From the NCBI GenBank assembly GCA_035222895.1, contig JAVYIG010001595.1, forward strand, positions 62,001 to 126,000: a stretch of 64,000 nt of DNA, given 5' to 3'. Each line of letters starts with the position of its first letter. Position 1 is the stretch's first letter. Below are positions 25,695-39,300 of the stretch, piece after piece. Under the pieces are notes generated by a model. The model saw only the letters and a program-made list of their open reading frames with translations, made no database searches and was not told the DNA's origin. Source of the DNA: Strongylocentrotus droebachiensis (lineage: Eukaryota > Echinodermata > Echinoidea > Camarodonta > Strongylocentrotidae). A program made the translations under genes and the position numbers.

Positions 25695-28600
25695 CACCTC
25701 AAATTTTTCAATTTAGATGCACAGAAGTAATTAATAAAGGCTAGGAAGATAATTAACCTGCTCAAGAAATCTCCCAACCCATTTTGGGGCAGACAAGATT
25801 ATATGTGGGTGTGTTCACACTTCAAAGGTTTCAACCCACAGGAAGGAGAAAACATAGGACTTGACCCTGTTTATTTCTGCTATTTTTTTGTAGAAAGTTT
25901 AAGAAATAGTATACATTTTACCCTTTGAAAGCTGATGAAGTGTTTTTTGTTGTAGTTCTTCATTTGAAGCCCTGCAAGACAGTTCCAGACTAGAAACCAT
26001 GCTCTAAAGATATATTTCTTTTTTTTCACAAAAAAAAACATGGCAGAGGCCAAAGTTACATGTAAAAAGGGTTTATGAGAGATACCTTACATGAGATGTA
26101 GATGCAGAAGGAAGAAGAAAACAAGAGAGAGGGAGGGAGAGAGAGAGAGAATAGATAATTTGTTGCTAGTATTAATCTTTCAAACTCTGTGTAGCTATCT
26201 CTTTTCACCACACTGTATTTTTCATCATCATCCTTCTACATGTATATTAAACCAGTAGAACAGATTTGTTAGTCCAAAGTTTGCAGGAGGTTTATGAGAG
26301 ATCCATAGTACTTGAGTGGGAAAAGAGAAAATTTACTCGGAGAAGAAATTGTTGTTTTGGGGTAAAAGTCATCTTCACTTTGTGATTATTTCTGTCTGCA
26401 CCATGGTTACATGTGTAGTAACACCGTCCACAGTTGGGAACATTTTCATAAGAAATATTTTGTATCATGAAATGGAGAAGATGAAAAAATTGAACAACTC
26501 AGAAGAAAATGTTGTTTTTTGACCAGGAATCATGTTATGTACTGTGGGTAGCTTTCTCTTTTCCCAACTCCACATGTTTTGTCATCCTTTCACATTAAAC
26601 CGGTTGTACAAACTTGTTAGTCGAGTTCACCTGTGCGTTTGGGCGATCCCAGGCTCCCCAATCGTTGCGAGTGGAAACTGGGCCCGCTAGGTGTGTAATT
26701 GGAGCTCCTTGCCGGCTGAGTAGCAATTGCACAGGCAGTTAACTCAATTTCAGCGCCGGCACAAAGTGGGTAAATTGGATCACTTTGTGCCTGGCTGAAA
26801 GGATGCGATCCAAATCGCATTGGACATGGGGCAAGCGAGATGCTTTCCTCCTCCTCCTCATTGCCAGGGCTCAAGTCTGCCTCATATCGCAAGGTCTGAG
26901 TGATATTTGCAGGAGACTAATTCAAAGGAACTGTACTGAAAGCCTTAAAGGTAAAGACCAGTATTGGAAACGCCCCGATTTCAAAAAATGAAATGGAAGC
27001 TCTTATTACCAAACATGTGAAAGAATATGTTTTGACTAATACATGTACATGATCATAACAATTTTGCCGGGAAACCGCCTACTAATTCATAAATTTTGTA
27101 AATTAGTTTATCTATTGGTGTGTGAGAGATAAACGCATGTGTCGCACATGTGTGCGTAGTCCCATATACATCTTTCTGTGTACAGTGCTTATAACTTTAC
27201 CAAGACTGGGCCAAGTTTCTTATGATTTTGATGATTCCAGAACCTTGCAGTACACACCAATACTAGATGATCAACCTTTTCCGCGTTCCGATCGATTCCT
27301 CGACATTTATTTCACAATGCGATCGCATGACCATAACTGGTCTTTATCTTTAACAGATTGACATACACTGTACAATTTACAATGCACACGAACTAGCTCA
27401 GTCGGTAGAGCAGTGGTCTCGTAATCCAGTGGCCCGGGTCCATAACCAAGTCGGTGCGCTAGTGCCCTTTGGTATTAATCCTCACTACCAGGTCCCTCGG
27501 AGAGGACCTAAAGCCGCCGGCTGTCTGGTTGCTTACTTACAAGCATTTATGCTTTCTTAGCAGTCAGATAACCACCACAACCACATGTACACGTATGTTC
27601 AGAACTATTGAGGCTATAGACAACATTTGTAATGCATTTACTAAATCTTAGAAGATAGAATTAGTGCTGGTCATGACAAAGTTGCTATAACTTGACTATG
27701 TACTATGATTAAGAATCATTGTAAATTATAACGTAATGAGTTGATCTTTCTTAAAATCACAGACATCTGCTTACACAGATATTGGTATTTGGGACTACTC
27801 ACACATGCAGCCTCACAATTCAACCCAAACTCTTTTGAGGCATATTTGACATATGAGGGCATTTTAAGGCCATAACTTTTGCAGGGGATTGCTACCATGA
27901 TAGAAAGAGAAAGCTCCCCCCCTCCCCCCTCACCATATGTAAATGTACCTCCTCCTTTTCTCAAACTCTGGCTGCGCCTGGTGAAATGTGATTTATTTTA
28001 AATAGATGCACCTACATGTACTTTGAAGTAGATAAATTATAAGCTAGAAATGACCATTACCTTTACCGGTTCACTCCTGTAAGTTTCAGTTTTGAAATTC
28101 ATGCATGACTTGTATTGAAGTTGCCAGAAAGCCACCTCATTTGAATTATGCATTGATTTTCAACCCACAAATATCCTAGAATATGAATTTGAAGGGCCTC
28201 TCAACTGAATCGATTCACCTTACATTTCTATGTCCTGTCTTCTAATGGTAATCACGCATCCATCAAAGGATCCAATTAATTCCACATACAGTATGGGAAG
28301 AATACAAGATGTTTCACACTGCCCCTCAAAGCATATCTTCACACTGCCTCTTGAAACCAAATCTCCACCCCCCCCCCCCCCAAAAAAAAAAAAAAAAACC
28401 CTTAAGACTAGAGAATGATAAATACTGTATAACATGATCTCAATTCCGTTTGAAAAATCTGACAGAATTATTTAGGCAAATGTTATTCATAAAACATTAA
28501 ACTACTTAATTTCTTACTTGTTCCAGAAATGTTTTTTAAGGGAAACAAAATGGTGGCTGACGTTCTACCAGTGGCGTCATGCCTCTTTTACTTCAGCAGT

Positions 28601-31146
28601 CTCCCTCCCCTTTCCCCTCCCCCCCCCCCCCACACACACACACACTTGCCGCTTTACAAGCACCCAGGAGCTTGACACACACTGCCTATTGCATACAACT
28701 TCAAGTTTGCTTCAAAGCTGCCGTGAGCACTTAACAATCGTGGAAAAAGACTCCACTTTTCCGTAGAAAATCCATAGTAAATCAATAGAAGCATGCTCAT
28801 TGAATTTAAAGTAAGTCCTACGCTGCAACATACTTCTCACATTGCCCATTTAAAGCAATTTTACACACTGCTAGTTGAATGCAACAACATGAATTTTCCA
28901 GAAAGTTCTTGGAGACATTGTCCTATTTCCATGTACTCTTTAAGAGTGGCTTTTTAAAGGACATGTTCTGGGTTTCTGTACATGTTTAGAAAAGGTGATG
29001 AAGAAAAGAAGAAAGGAGGAGAAGGAGGAGGAAAAAAAGAGAGAATGAGAGAGAGAGAGATAGAGAGATGGGGGGGGGGGCAGGGGGAGGATTGTGTGTT
29101 CATATCTAAAGTAGATAGCACAGTTCAATCTTCATCACACATTTCAACTGTGTACACCTAAATGTAATTCTGGATGTTTCTTTTAATACCTTGAATGTGC
29201 CTCATAGACATACATGTTTAAGCATATGAAATGTATTTATTATTCCATTCATCGTCATATTTATGGAAAGAGGTAATTATTTGATATTCCAATATTTACT
29301 CAATTGTTCATGATATTCCTGGCATTATTATTGATGTTATGGAAACAGGGGAAAGATGAGTGTATGAATATACATGAAGCATAAAGTATGAGAAAGGAAG
29401 AGAGAGAGATAGATAGATAGATAGCGAGAGAGAAAGAGAGAGAGAGAGAGGGGGGGGGGCTACTAATAGTTGTCTTACAACTCTCATAATGTTCAAAACT
29501 TGCACAAGATTTTCTGGCCTCCTTTCCGTGTCTTTAGTACATCATTGGAATCAAGATTCTCTGCAATTGTAATTTTAACAAATTGGATGCCTCTAATTAG
29601 TAGAAAACAATACTTTTGAAGTTGACTTTCAGCGGGTATCCTAATTGCAAATATGGCACTTGGATGTTCATGCAACTTCAGGCTAATGCATTTGAGAAAG
29701 CAATGCAAATCATCTTCGATTCTAGCCTCAAAGCCTTGGGGATTTGGGCAGGCTGCAGAATCAATCCCCAAACGCTTCTTTTTTTTCCTGAAAGATGATG
29801 AGAAGCAACACGGGGAAAGATATGAATCACCATTCGGGCCAGAGAGACAGTAGACATTGCATCCACATGGATATCACACCCCAGTAGTTTTTCTCATTAC
29901 CGCCATGCCGCATGCAGCCGAGCAAGAAACAAGCTTGTAGCAGCTCATTAACGTTCTCTTGATTGGTGCGTAGTGCCGAGGTGACAGATATAACAGGAAT
30001 GGAGCTAAACAAATTGTAGACACACTCTGTCTCTATTCATTCGACCATGTACTGTGAACTTGGTTGTCTGCTTGGCAGAAGGGCGCGAAGACGAATCATG
30101 GTCACATTTTAAATATTTAGTTTTGGAATGAATATTTAATAGTGAACCCCTTCTGTGATGTGTAGATGTTAATACAGATCTAACAGGATTGGGACTAAAT
30201 AAATTGTGAGCACATGCTATCTGTTTTCATTTGTCCAGGTGTGAATGAACTTAGTTGGTGTTCTGTAGAAGGGTGCGAGTATGAATTTTTGTCATATTTC
30301 AAAATCTTTTCTCATAGACCACTCCCACCCTTCGCAGAAGAACTCTTACATGATTTATAACCATGCATTTATTTATTAATATTCTACTGGGCCCCGTCTT
30401 AAAAAAGAGTTGCGATTGATTGCAACTTACCTGCGATTAATATCAATCGTACACTGTATACTATGTACATAAGAGATTGGGGATTGAAAATTGCGATAGA
30501 TTAGAGGACTTACGATGAATTCGGATCGATCAGAACATTTTACTAAACAGGGCCCTGAAGTAACTGCACAACTTTCTTTCTATGTTTCTTCATATGTGGC
30601 CTACTTTATCGCCAACCTTTCTGTTGAAGCACTTTCAACCCTCTTCTTCCCTCGCCTCTACCATACTCTTCATGGTTTCTTCTGCCAAGCTGTGGAATGC
30701 ATTACTCATAGATCTGATTGGTACACAGACTTTATCAATCAGAATACATGTATATCAAGCAAGCAGGGGTCATTGAATCAAGAGAACATTAATTACTTGT
30801 AAAAAAAAAATTGTGTCTGAATCAATTTGTTTGATTCTTGATTTGTCCTCCTTCACTTAAAAAGAAATGATTGTCATTCCCCCATCTTTTTTCTTTGACA
30901 TTAGATATTTACCTTTTTTTTTCTCCCTTATTTTTTCTTTCTTTCTTTTCCATTCCTCTTTTCATTCTCATGACTGTCCATTGGACTCTGTATGACAATT
31001 CCATTTCGTTTCCTGAAGGGCGTTGCCTTTTGCTCTCGTACACATGTATCTTCTCTCCCTCAATCTTTACTCTTAATTTGTTATCCCTTTTTGTCAACTC
31101 TGTACAACACTTACCCTATCCATCTCCTTCTTATCACCTCTCTCTT

Positions 31147-31193
<47 letters not shown>

Positions 31194-34100
31194 CTCTCTT
31201 TCTTACTCCTACTCTTCTAACACACCTTGTATATCTCTCTATCTTTCTCGTTCTTCATATATTTCTGTTTTGCTTCTACCATATATATCTCTTCCTCTCC
31301 CTCGTTCTTGTGACTCTTTCTCTCTTTTTAATGTTAAGTTTTGTTTTTAAAATCTGTTGACAGTTTTGGAGTTGGTCTTGCGATTGTTGGTAGGGTTTTG
31401 TGCATACATTCACCTTTTCCGTCACACGTCATCTCCACTTCTCGCTTCCGGCTGCAGCCTGCCCCTACCCTAACCCCAGTACCGGATGAAGGGTCTACTG
31501 CCCACAGGAAACATTCAAATTAAGATCATGTCTCTTCTCATGGGAAAAGTCAAATATTTGCTCAATATGCTTCATGCACAAGCTTTGTCTGTTCAGTTCA
31601 AAATATGTCATCCATCTGTTTTGTTATCTCCTTTTTTTTCTCATCATTTCATCTTCCTTGTGAAGGTACTTTGATGTAAATTTCCAAATCCTATCCTCAT
31701 TCTTCTTTCTTGCACCTTTCCCCTTTTCATCTAGAAAGCTTTGCATCATTTAAAGGGAAGGCTGAGTTACAGGGAAGGTGACAAATAATTCATGAGCATC
31801 CTTATTGTTTGTCAGTTTGGTAGAACATTGTAGAGGAAATGTCCCTGATTTATAAAGCAGCAATGCCCTTCAAATGCCTTTCAAATGCCCTTCAAATGCC
31901 CTTCAAATGCCTTTCAAATGCCTTTCAAATGCCCTTCAAATGCCTTTCAAATGCCCTTCAAATGCCTTTCAAATGCCTTTCAAATGCCCTTCAAATGCCC
32001 TCGTACTTAAAATACAACAACCTATAGCTGAACGCTTTGGACCAAACTTTCATACATTTCTATGTGCATTGTCTGCAACTTTAAGCAAGATTGAATTAAT
32101 TCTTATCATTTTTATGGTTGAGATACCTCACATTATGCACCAATTATATTATATAACCAACCTGTTCTAATTGCTTCCCGTTTCTTCTGGTTCTTTCCCT
32201 ATTGTAATTGCCAGACCAGTGTTCAACTTTATATGTAACCCTTGGACATTGCCCATCAACCATCATCCCTCAACCATCACCCCCCCCCCCCCCTGCTTCT
32301 GGTGTTATGCAACCTCTGATCCCCCTTTGTAAGCCTAGAGTCATCCTTTCTTTGAATGTTCACCAGAAAATCATCAAGAGAACATCAAGGCCATCATGTA
32401 TAATGTCGCTCCATCCTCTTCCATCTAAAGCTCTCAAACAAACAGCATCTTATACCCTGTTCAGACTCAAGGAAATTTATACAAAAGCGTTTTAAGAAAC
32501 GTTGTATAAAGAATCATTGTTTAGCAAAAGGAGCATACAGACTAGAAAACTACATTATATAACGAAAATTTGTAGAACAAAATTCATTTTGAAGCGGTCA
32601 AACTGACATGACAGCTGGCCAATCATCAGTGCGCTCTCATGATAAACCCTGTCCAGTTACATGATTTTTGTATGGTATGTTCGAACCAGAGCGGGACGCT
32701 GATTCTTTATTGAGTTTATGATTGAAACGATGCTCAAACATGTTCCGTTACACAACGCTTTGTGGCATGACATTTCTCTATACGATGTTCAGACTAGGCA
32801 AAAGATGATAACTTATCATGGAGTTATAGATATGATTAATGTGTAGCCATACAATGAGTTGTGGCAGTGTGAACACATGGTCACATCCCCCTCTCCCGGT
32901 CCTCCTCTCAACCACTGTCGAGCACAGCGTGGAGTAGACGCTCTGAGGGTAGGTTTTAGAATATATTGATGGAAGGAAAACAAGGTCCTTCTTTCGTCCT
33001 CTCGTGTGTTTGTCTGTTTCCTTTACGTCCTTCAGAGGAACACATTTCCTCGCCGCCCCGGGGGAATCGGCGGAAAGTGAGAAGATGCAGATTGGCCGAG
33101 TGGTAGACATAACCCTCTAAGGGACGTCTTGGATGGAAATGTACATGGTCAACATCAAAGATTGCTTGAGCACTGGTCATCCATTAGACAATATGCTTAA
33201 TATTAAGATGTGTTGCTTGGATGAAAATAAGTAATCTTATCTTTGCCATCTTTTTTTCAGCATGATTAATAATTAAGGGATGATGTGCAAAGCTGTTGAA
33301 ATCATCGCCTTGAAAGTTGATTTCAATAAAATCACTATGATAGGGTTACTGCCCATCCATCTCTGGGAGATATTTCATCTAAATTATGAAACACCTTTTT
33401 GCATTGTTCCAAAACTTTCAATAGGTGAAATGCAAAGGCTGCTAGAATTGCCCTTAGCTTCATTTCAGGAAAATCTTTCTGGTTGTGTTTTTTTGCCTTT
33501 CTGGCTTTCCATCACAGAACAATTTACAGTTGGATGACGTAATATTCTAATGTATTATTCACACATTTCAATAGGTGATACACAAGGGTGTTAAAATTAC
33601 CTTAGTTTGATTTCAAGATATGTGTGATTGTGTTTAATGACCATCCAGCTCGCAGGTGATGATTATTTCAGCGTATCTAATTGGTTACTTTTGACCAAAG
33701 AGCAGCCCACGTTATCCAGTTTGTGATCGGCCTTTTTGTCATACTTAACAAGAATGTGAGTTTAGGTAACAGTAATAAATATGAGTTTTCTCAGGTTATA
33801 TGACAATTGGGAAGAATATCACTGTAGAAAAGTCCCCCGAAATTAAATAGCTCTTCAAATGCCGTCATATTCTAAATATGACAAGAAATGGCTAAAAAGT
33901 AATAAGTCCAGACTTCATGCCACAATGTGTAGACCCATGTAACAAAATGCTATGTGCAGTGCATGTTACTGTCACCATTCCTGAGTCAATTTCTTATACA
34001 TTTTGATGATTAAAAAACCTCACAGTATACACCAATTCTTATAAGCTACATAATCAACCTTTTCCAGTGGCTGCCATTTTTTCTTCGCAATTTAATCACT

Positions 34101-35350
34101 TGACTAGTCTATAGCGCTCTACAAGTACCTTGACAACCAGCGATATTAGAGAACGTTGCGTCTCTATTGTGTCTCTATTCATCCTATGTCAAGGTTAGGA
34201 GTACCTCGTAATTGCCTTGTTCATACATGTAAGAGTAAACCACCTTTAAAAAAGCTGCACAATAAAAATAAAAATTGGTTAACAACCTTTGATTTAATGG
34301 TAATTGGGGCTAGAAATATAGGGCTCTGCATGCAACAACTTAGGTGAACTATGTGTGTTCTTTTATTTGTTTGTTGTACTGTGAAAGACCATATTTTTAT
34401 TAATGACATGGAAACAAGTTGATTTTGTTCATGACAATTACCAAGGCTCCTTTTTATGTGTTCATTTTTAATAGTGTGTTGTTATACACAATGTACATAT
34501 ACAACCTTACAAAAAATATGAAATTCATGAATTTACATACATTCGTGACATGGACTATGCTGGTGTTTCATCTTTTGCCATGGCAGTTTTGTATGCAGTT
34601 CTGGTGTGTGTGAACAAGGGTTCAGTGACTGTGTATAATATACCTAGCCTTTTGTCTTCCTGTATCCATGGTGATTCTCTCTCTCTCTCTCTCACACACA
34701 TCTTAAAATTTGGATAATTCCAAGCCTGGGGAATAGTTCGACATCTACCCAAGATTGTGTACATATATATAGCATCATCGTTATATTGAGATATATTGCA
34801 CTGCCTGCCCTGCCAATGACATTTATGTAGTGTGAAACGTGGTTGGGGTTAGAGCATTGAATTGTACCGATCCCCTGGGAGCTCTTCAATATTTCATTTA
34901 CTGTCAAGCGAAGGACAGGATGAAAAGAATGTCGCATTATTGTTCAGAAACTGACAACATAAAAGATAGATTGGGATAGAAAAATTGACAAAACAAATTT
35001 ACACAGAATTTGTCAGGTGATTGAAAGGTCACAGAATAATAAATGCTGACAGAGAGAGGAGGAGAAGAGATAAAAGAAGAAGAGAGAGGGGAAGAAATAG
35101 AAGGTGGGTGATGGGGAGGAGACAGAGACATAATAGTGTTTTTGTTAGAAGTAAATAATTGTCAGAAAGAGAGTCCATGGTAGCAATAAATGGCATACAA
35201 CAGTATAAAAAGAAATAACAAAAATGAGGGAGATCGATAGAGGAAGGGGTTCAAGAGAATGTAGAGTAGAGAGAGAGAGAGAGATGTACATGTACATAGG
35301 GGTGGAGGAAGAGGATATAAAGATAGAGAGAGAGAGATAGAGATGATGAA

Positions 35351-35389
<39 letters not shown>

Positions 35390-36314
35390 AATTGAATTGA
35401 ATTGATTTCATAAAGAAAGGCACACTTTGCACAGATAACAGAGGGAGAGAGAGAGAGAGTCAGAGGGAGAAATGTTCTTACTTTATAGAGAAACGTTTAT
35501 TTGGCACAGAAAAAAAAGAGAAATGTAAGAAATGTGAGACGGACAGAAGAAAGAAAGAGTCAGAGAAAAGAGGAGAGAGAGAGAGAGTCATGCACAGAGA
35601 GAGATGTTCTTACTTCATAGAGAACATGTACTTGGCACAGATAAAAGGAGTGAGCGAGTCTGACAGAGGAGAGAGAGAGAGAGTCAGAGAAAGAAGGAGA
35701 TAGAGAGACAGTGAGCGTGAGAGCAGGAAATGGGTATCCAAAGAAAAGACAAATTTGTATATAAAGAAATAGATACAGAAGAAGCTTTAGAAAGACTAAA
35801 ATAACACCAATGTACATCTCCATGTAAATTGCCAATTGAGTGGTGGCTGAAGCAGAAAGCAATAAAGGATAATTTTATATTTGTTTAGAAATGGTGTGGT
35901 ATGAGATTTGAAAATGAGGAAATGATTGTTTCACCAAAGATGTTCTCTTCAGAGATCCTAAGCAAATATAAGGAAACATCCATGTGCATTAAATGCATTA
36001 TATTAACCTTGTATATTGGCTTTTTATTGAAAATGGAATTAGAGAGAGAAGAGTACAGTTTATGTCCATACATGGCTGAGCTGAAAATAGAAATCGATGG
36101 GAATGGGAAACTTAGTCACCATGCACAATCTGAGAGAATGACGTTGACAATAAATGCTTCGACAGTTCTCACAACTCTCTTATCTTAAGGGGATCAAAAG
36201 CTGACTTGATGATATTGTATTGTCTTGTGTAGTGCTGTAACCAAACGTTTAACCGTCCGGTATCCGACCGCCGATGGCGGATTCCGTTTTCAATTGGACG
36301 GTTTCGGTTAAACG

Positions 36315-36346
<32 letters not shown>

Positions 36347-39300
36347 TTGTTTTTTTTTTTTTTTTTTTTTAAGTTTCGATTTATGCCCCTCCACCTGGCA
36401 ATGTCTCCCAGCTCAGTAATCTGTTTTTTGACTCACCACTCCGAAACTAAAACAACACTCCAATTTGTCTGTCATCTTCAATATGTACTTTATAATAAAA
36501 ATTCATCCAACTTTTACACATGGCGTGCCACAAGGTTCTATCCTAGGTCCTCTACTGTTTTTTTATTTACATTAATGATCTTACACATTCTTCTAAAAAC
36601 GACATTGTTACTATTATTTGTGACAAGTTCACAAGCACAAATCAGCGCCTTCAAATGCACCTCGCAGTTAAATGAAAGTCCTGGCTTGCTGCCGACAGAG
36701 TCGGTCAACAAAAAAAAAAAAAAAAAAAAATCATTTTTTTTTTTTTTTTTAATTTAATTTTTTATTCGTTTAACCGAAAACCGTCCGGTTTTGACTGGCG
36801 GTTAAACGGAATTGGAGATATCCGTGATATTACAGCACTAGTCTTGTGTCAAGTGTCAACATTGATGTTTTATTGTGTATCAGAAGTGGAAATGTGTATG
36901 GAAAGCCATAGCATAAAGATTAAAGTCAAATGTGTCAAGGAATTCACTGTATTTTGCATCAAAACTTACACCCTGACAGAACATGTTCTTCAAAATTTGC
37001 AAGTATCTAGATAGAGTTCAAATTAAAAGGGAGTATAATGTAGACATATCACCCACACAATGTAGAAGCAGGATTTCATGTACTCAAATCACTAACCAGT
37101 AGTTCCAGAAATTTGCCACTTCAGTGAATGTAGTTTAGGAGATGAATGCCTTGAATCACTCAAATAGTAGTTTAAAGACACCAGGGTCCAGTCTTATAAA
37201 GAGTTGGTATTAATTGCAACTTATTTGCGATTGATAAATGCAATCACAACTGTGTACACAAGAGATAGGGACCTGCTATTGATTGGAGGTCTTGCAATTG
37301 ACTTTGGGTCAGTCACAATTCTTTATAATAAAGGGCCCAGAATTTCCCCAATTTCATTTTAATTTGATTTCATCGAAAAGTGAGATCTGTAGGAGAAAGA
37401 AATTTAGATTCAGGTAACCCTTGTATGTCTGACAAACTCTCACTTAACAGTGTGCAGGCTTGAATCAATCTCTGTTCTTTTGATTAATTTTCTCTATGAA
37501 AATGAGATAATTTCTTTGTGTATTATTTGCTGAGAGGCAGAAGGTCTTCTTTACCATATATCCTGTAAGTAGGTTATAACACACAGAGCTAATGCCCTTC
37601 TTGCTCTACATAGACGATACATCATTGTGTTTGTTAGCCCACACTCTTCTGTCAATGACATTGACATTTTAGCGTGCTCCCAACTGCCTTTTGTTCAAAT
37701 AAGACACGCTCTCTGATGGGAAAACGTTAATATATGTAACGAAGGGATCAACAGTAGAAATGAGATGTCCTCAAAAGCTCCATTCACATTAATTGATCAT
37801 GTAAAGATGTTGTCAAATACCTTCTTGATCAGCTTTTATCAAATATTCTCTTTGAAATGCCAAAACTCATGTGAAAATTCATAACAGCCTAAGCTAGAAA
37901 AATATATTGAGTGCTGTTTGGCAAAATGAATTTGAGTTGGCTTGGACAGCAAATCCCTCCGCCATACAAGCACATTTTGAAGCACTTGTAAATTAAATAT
38001 GTAAATGATTATGGCTATTTTGGTCAGTGCGTGTTTGCCGAAGGATTGAAAGGAATTAAGCAGCAAGTGGAGAAAATGAGGAAACACGTTTTTTCTATTT
38101 ATACACCACACAATGATTATATTACTTTGAAAAGTCTTATATTATCAAACTTCCAAGCATTTCAAGAGTGATTGACTGTGGCGCCTCTTACATTTTTACT
38201 TGAGAATATTAAATTGTGGCCTTATTGCTGAAATCGCGTTCATGCACATGTCAACTTTATATAATGGCAATAATGTTCTTCACCAGTGAGGGGAAAATGG
38301 TGAGTACTTGTACAGCACTCGTGTCTGTCAGTCTTGACGGTACTCCTCAAAGTCCTGATAATATTGAAAATTTCATGCAGAGACTTGCAAAATTCATCCT
38401 CTTGCCACTCCAATAGCCTTGTGCATCTCCTGTTTAATATGCAAACATAATCATTGACGACTTAGTGTGAACATGATATTGATAAGGATTGCAATTGTCC
38501 TTCAATCAGTTTCTTAAAGTAGTCGCCCGAAGAATCAGAAGTGATTTGGATTGATGCATAGTTCATATCATTGTGAAGGGGAAGCCTTACTGATCAAATA
38601 TAACAACTTCCCTTTTCAAAACATGTTTGGGGCCTGCAGTAATCATCTCTCAAAAATGTTAATTTTGACATCCAGATTTTCTACCTACAGCAGTCCTCCG
38701 TAAAGCGTCTAGACTCATGATATCACATGCGAGACACAGCTAGCCACAATATTGCACTTTATGTCTTTCCATTATATCTACATGTATATGATTTTCCAGC
38801 AAATTATTCATGTTTTTCAAGAGAAAATCTTTCCATCCGAATATAATTTGTCCATAATTATCACTTGTCATGAATTTTCTTTGGGTGAATACTTTAAACG
38901 TCTTTGTAATCATTTTTCTATTAAATGTAATTTCAAAGGATATCTTCTGGAAATTTATGTTGAAGGTATACCTTAGTTTCAGTCTGAATAGTCTGTATTA
39001 AGGTTCCACAAAGTTGCAATAAAGCAAAAATAGACTATAGAGGTGTTCCACAAAGAGCTGTGGCGATTAATCAAAGATGAGATATGGCAGAGCATATTGG
39101 TTTTGTCCAGAATTTGTAGGTTCTCCAAATATCACCGACCACCAATGCGACCCAGTAATGCCGCATCTATGAATCGTTAACGCTCGGCAGCTCGGAGTTT
39201 CAACTTACGTTCGTGCGCTGCTCGTATTTCAAATTGATTTCCACGGAAAGCCTTATCCATCAAACAATCACTCCCGGGTGTACTAAAAATTCAAATCCCA

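Noticed and set aside
25174..25777. Overlapping long Ser/Leu/Pro and Arg/Glu frames on both strands
   Set aside because: Pyrimidine-tract artefact; no splice context or conserved motif.
33089..33140. tRNA gene
   Set aside because: Only an A-box-like string is present; there is no B box or closing acceptor stem.
36315..36370. Poly-A next to poly-T as two true mRNA tails
   Set aside because: It is a shared feature of both hAT copies, so it was amplified with the element and does not mark local retrotransposition.
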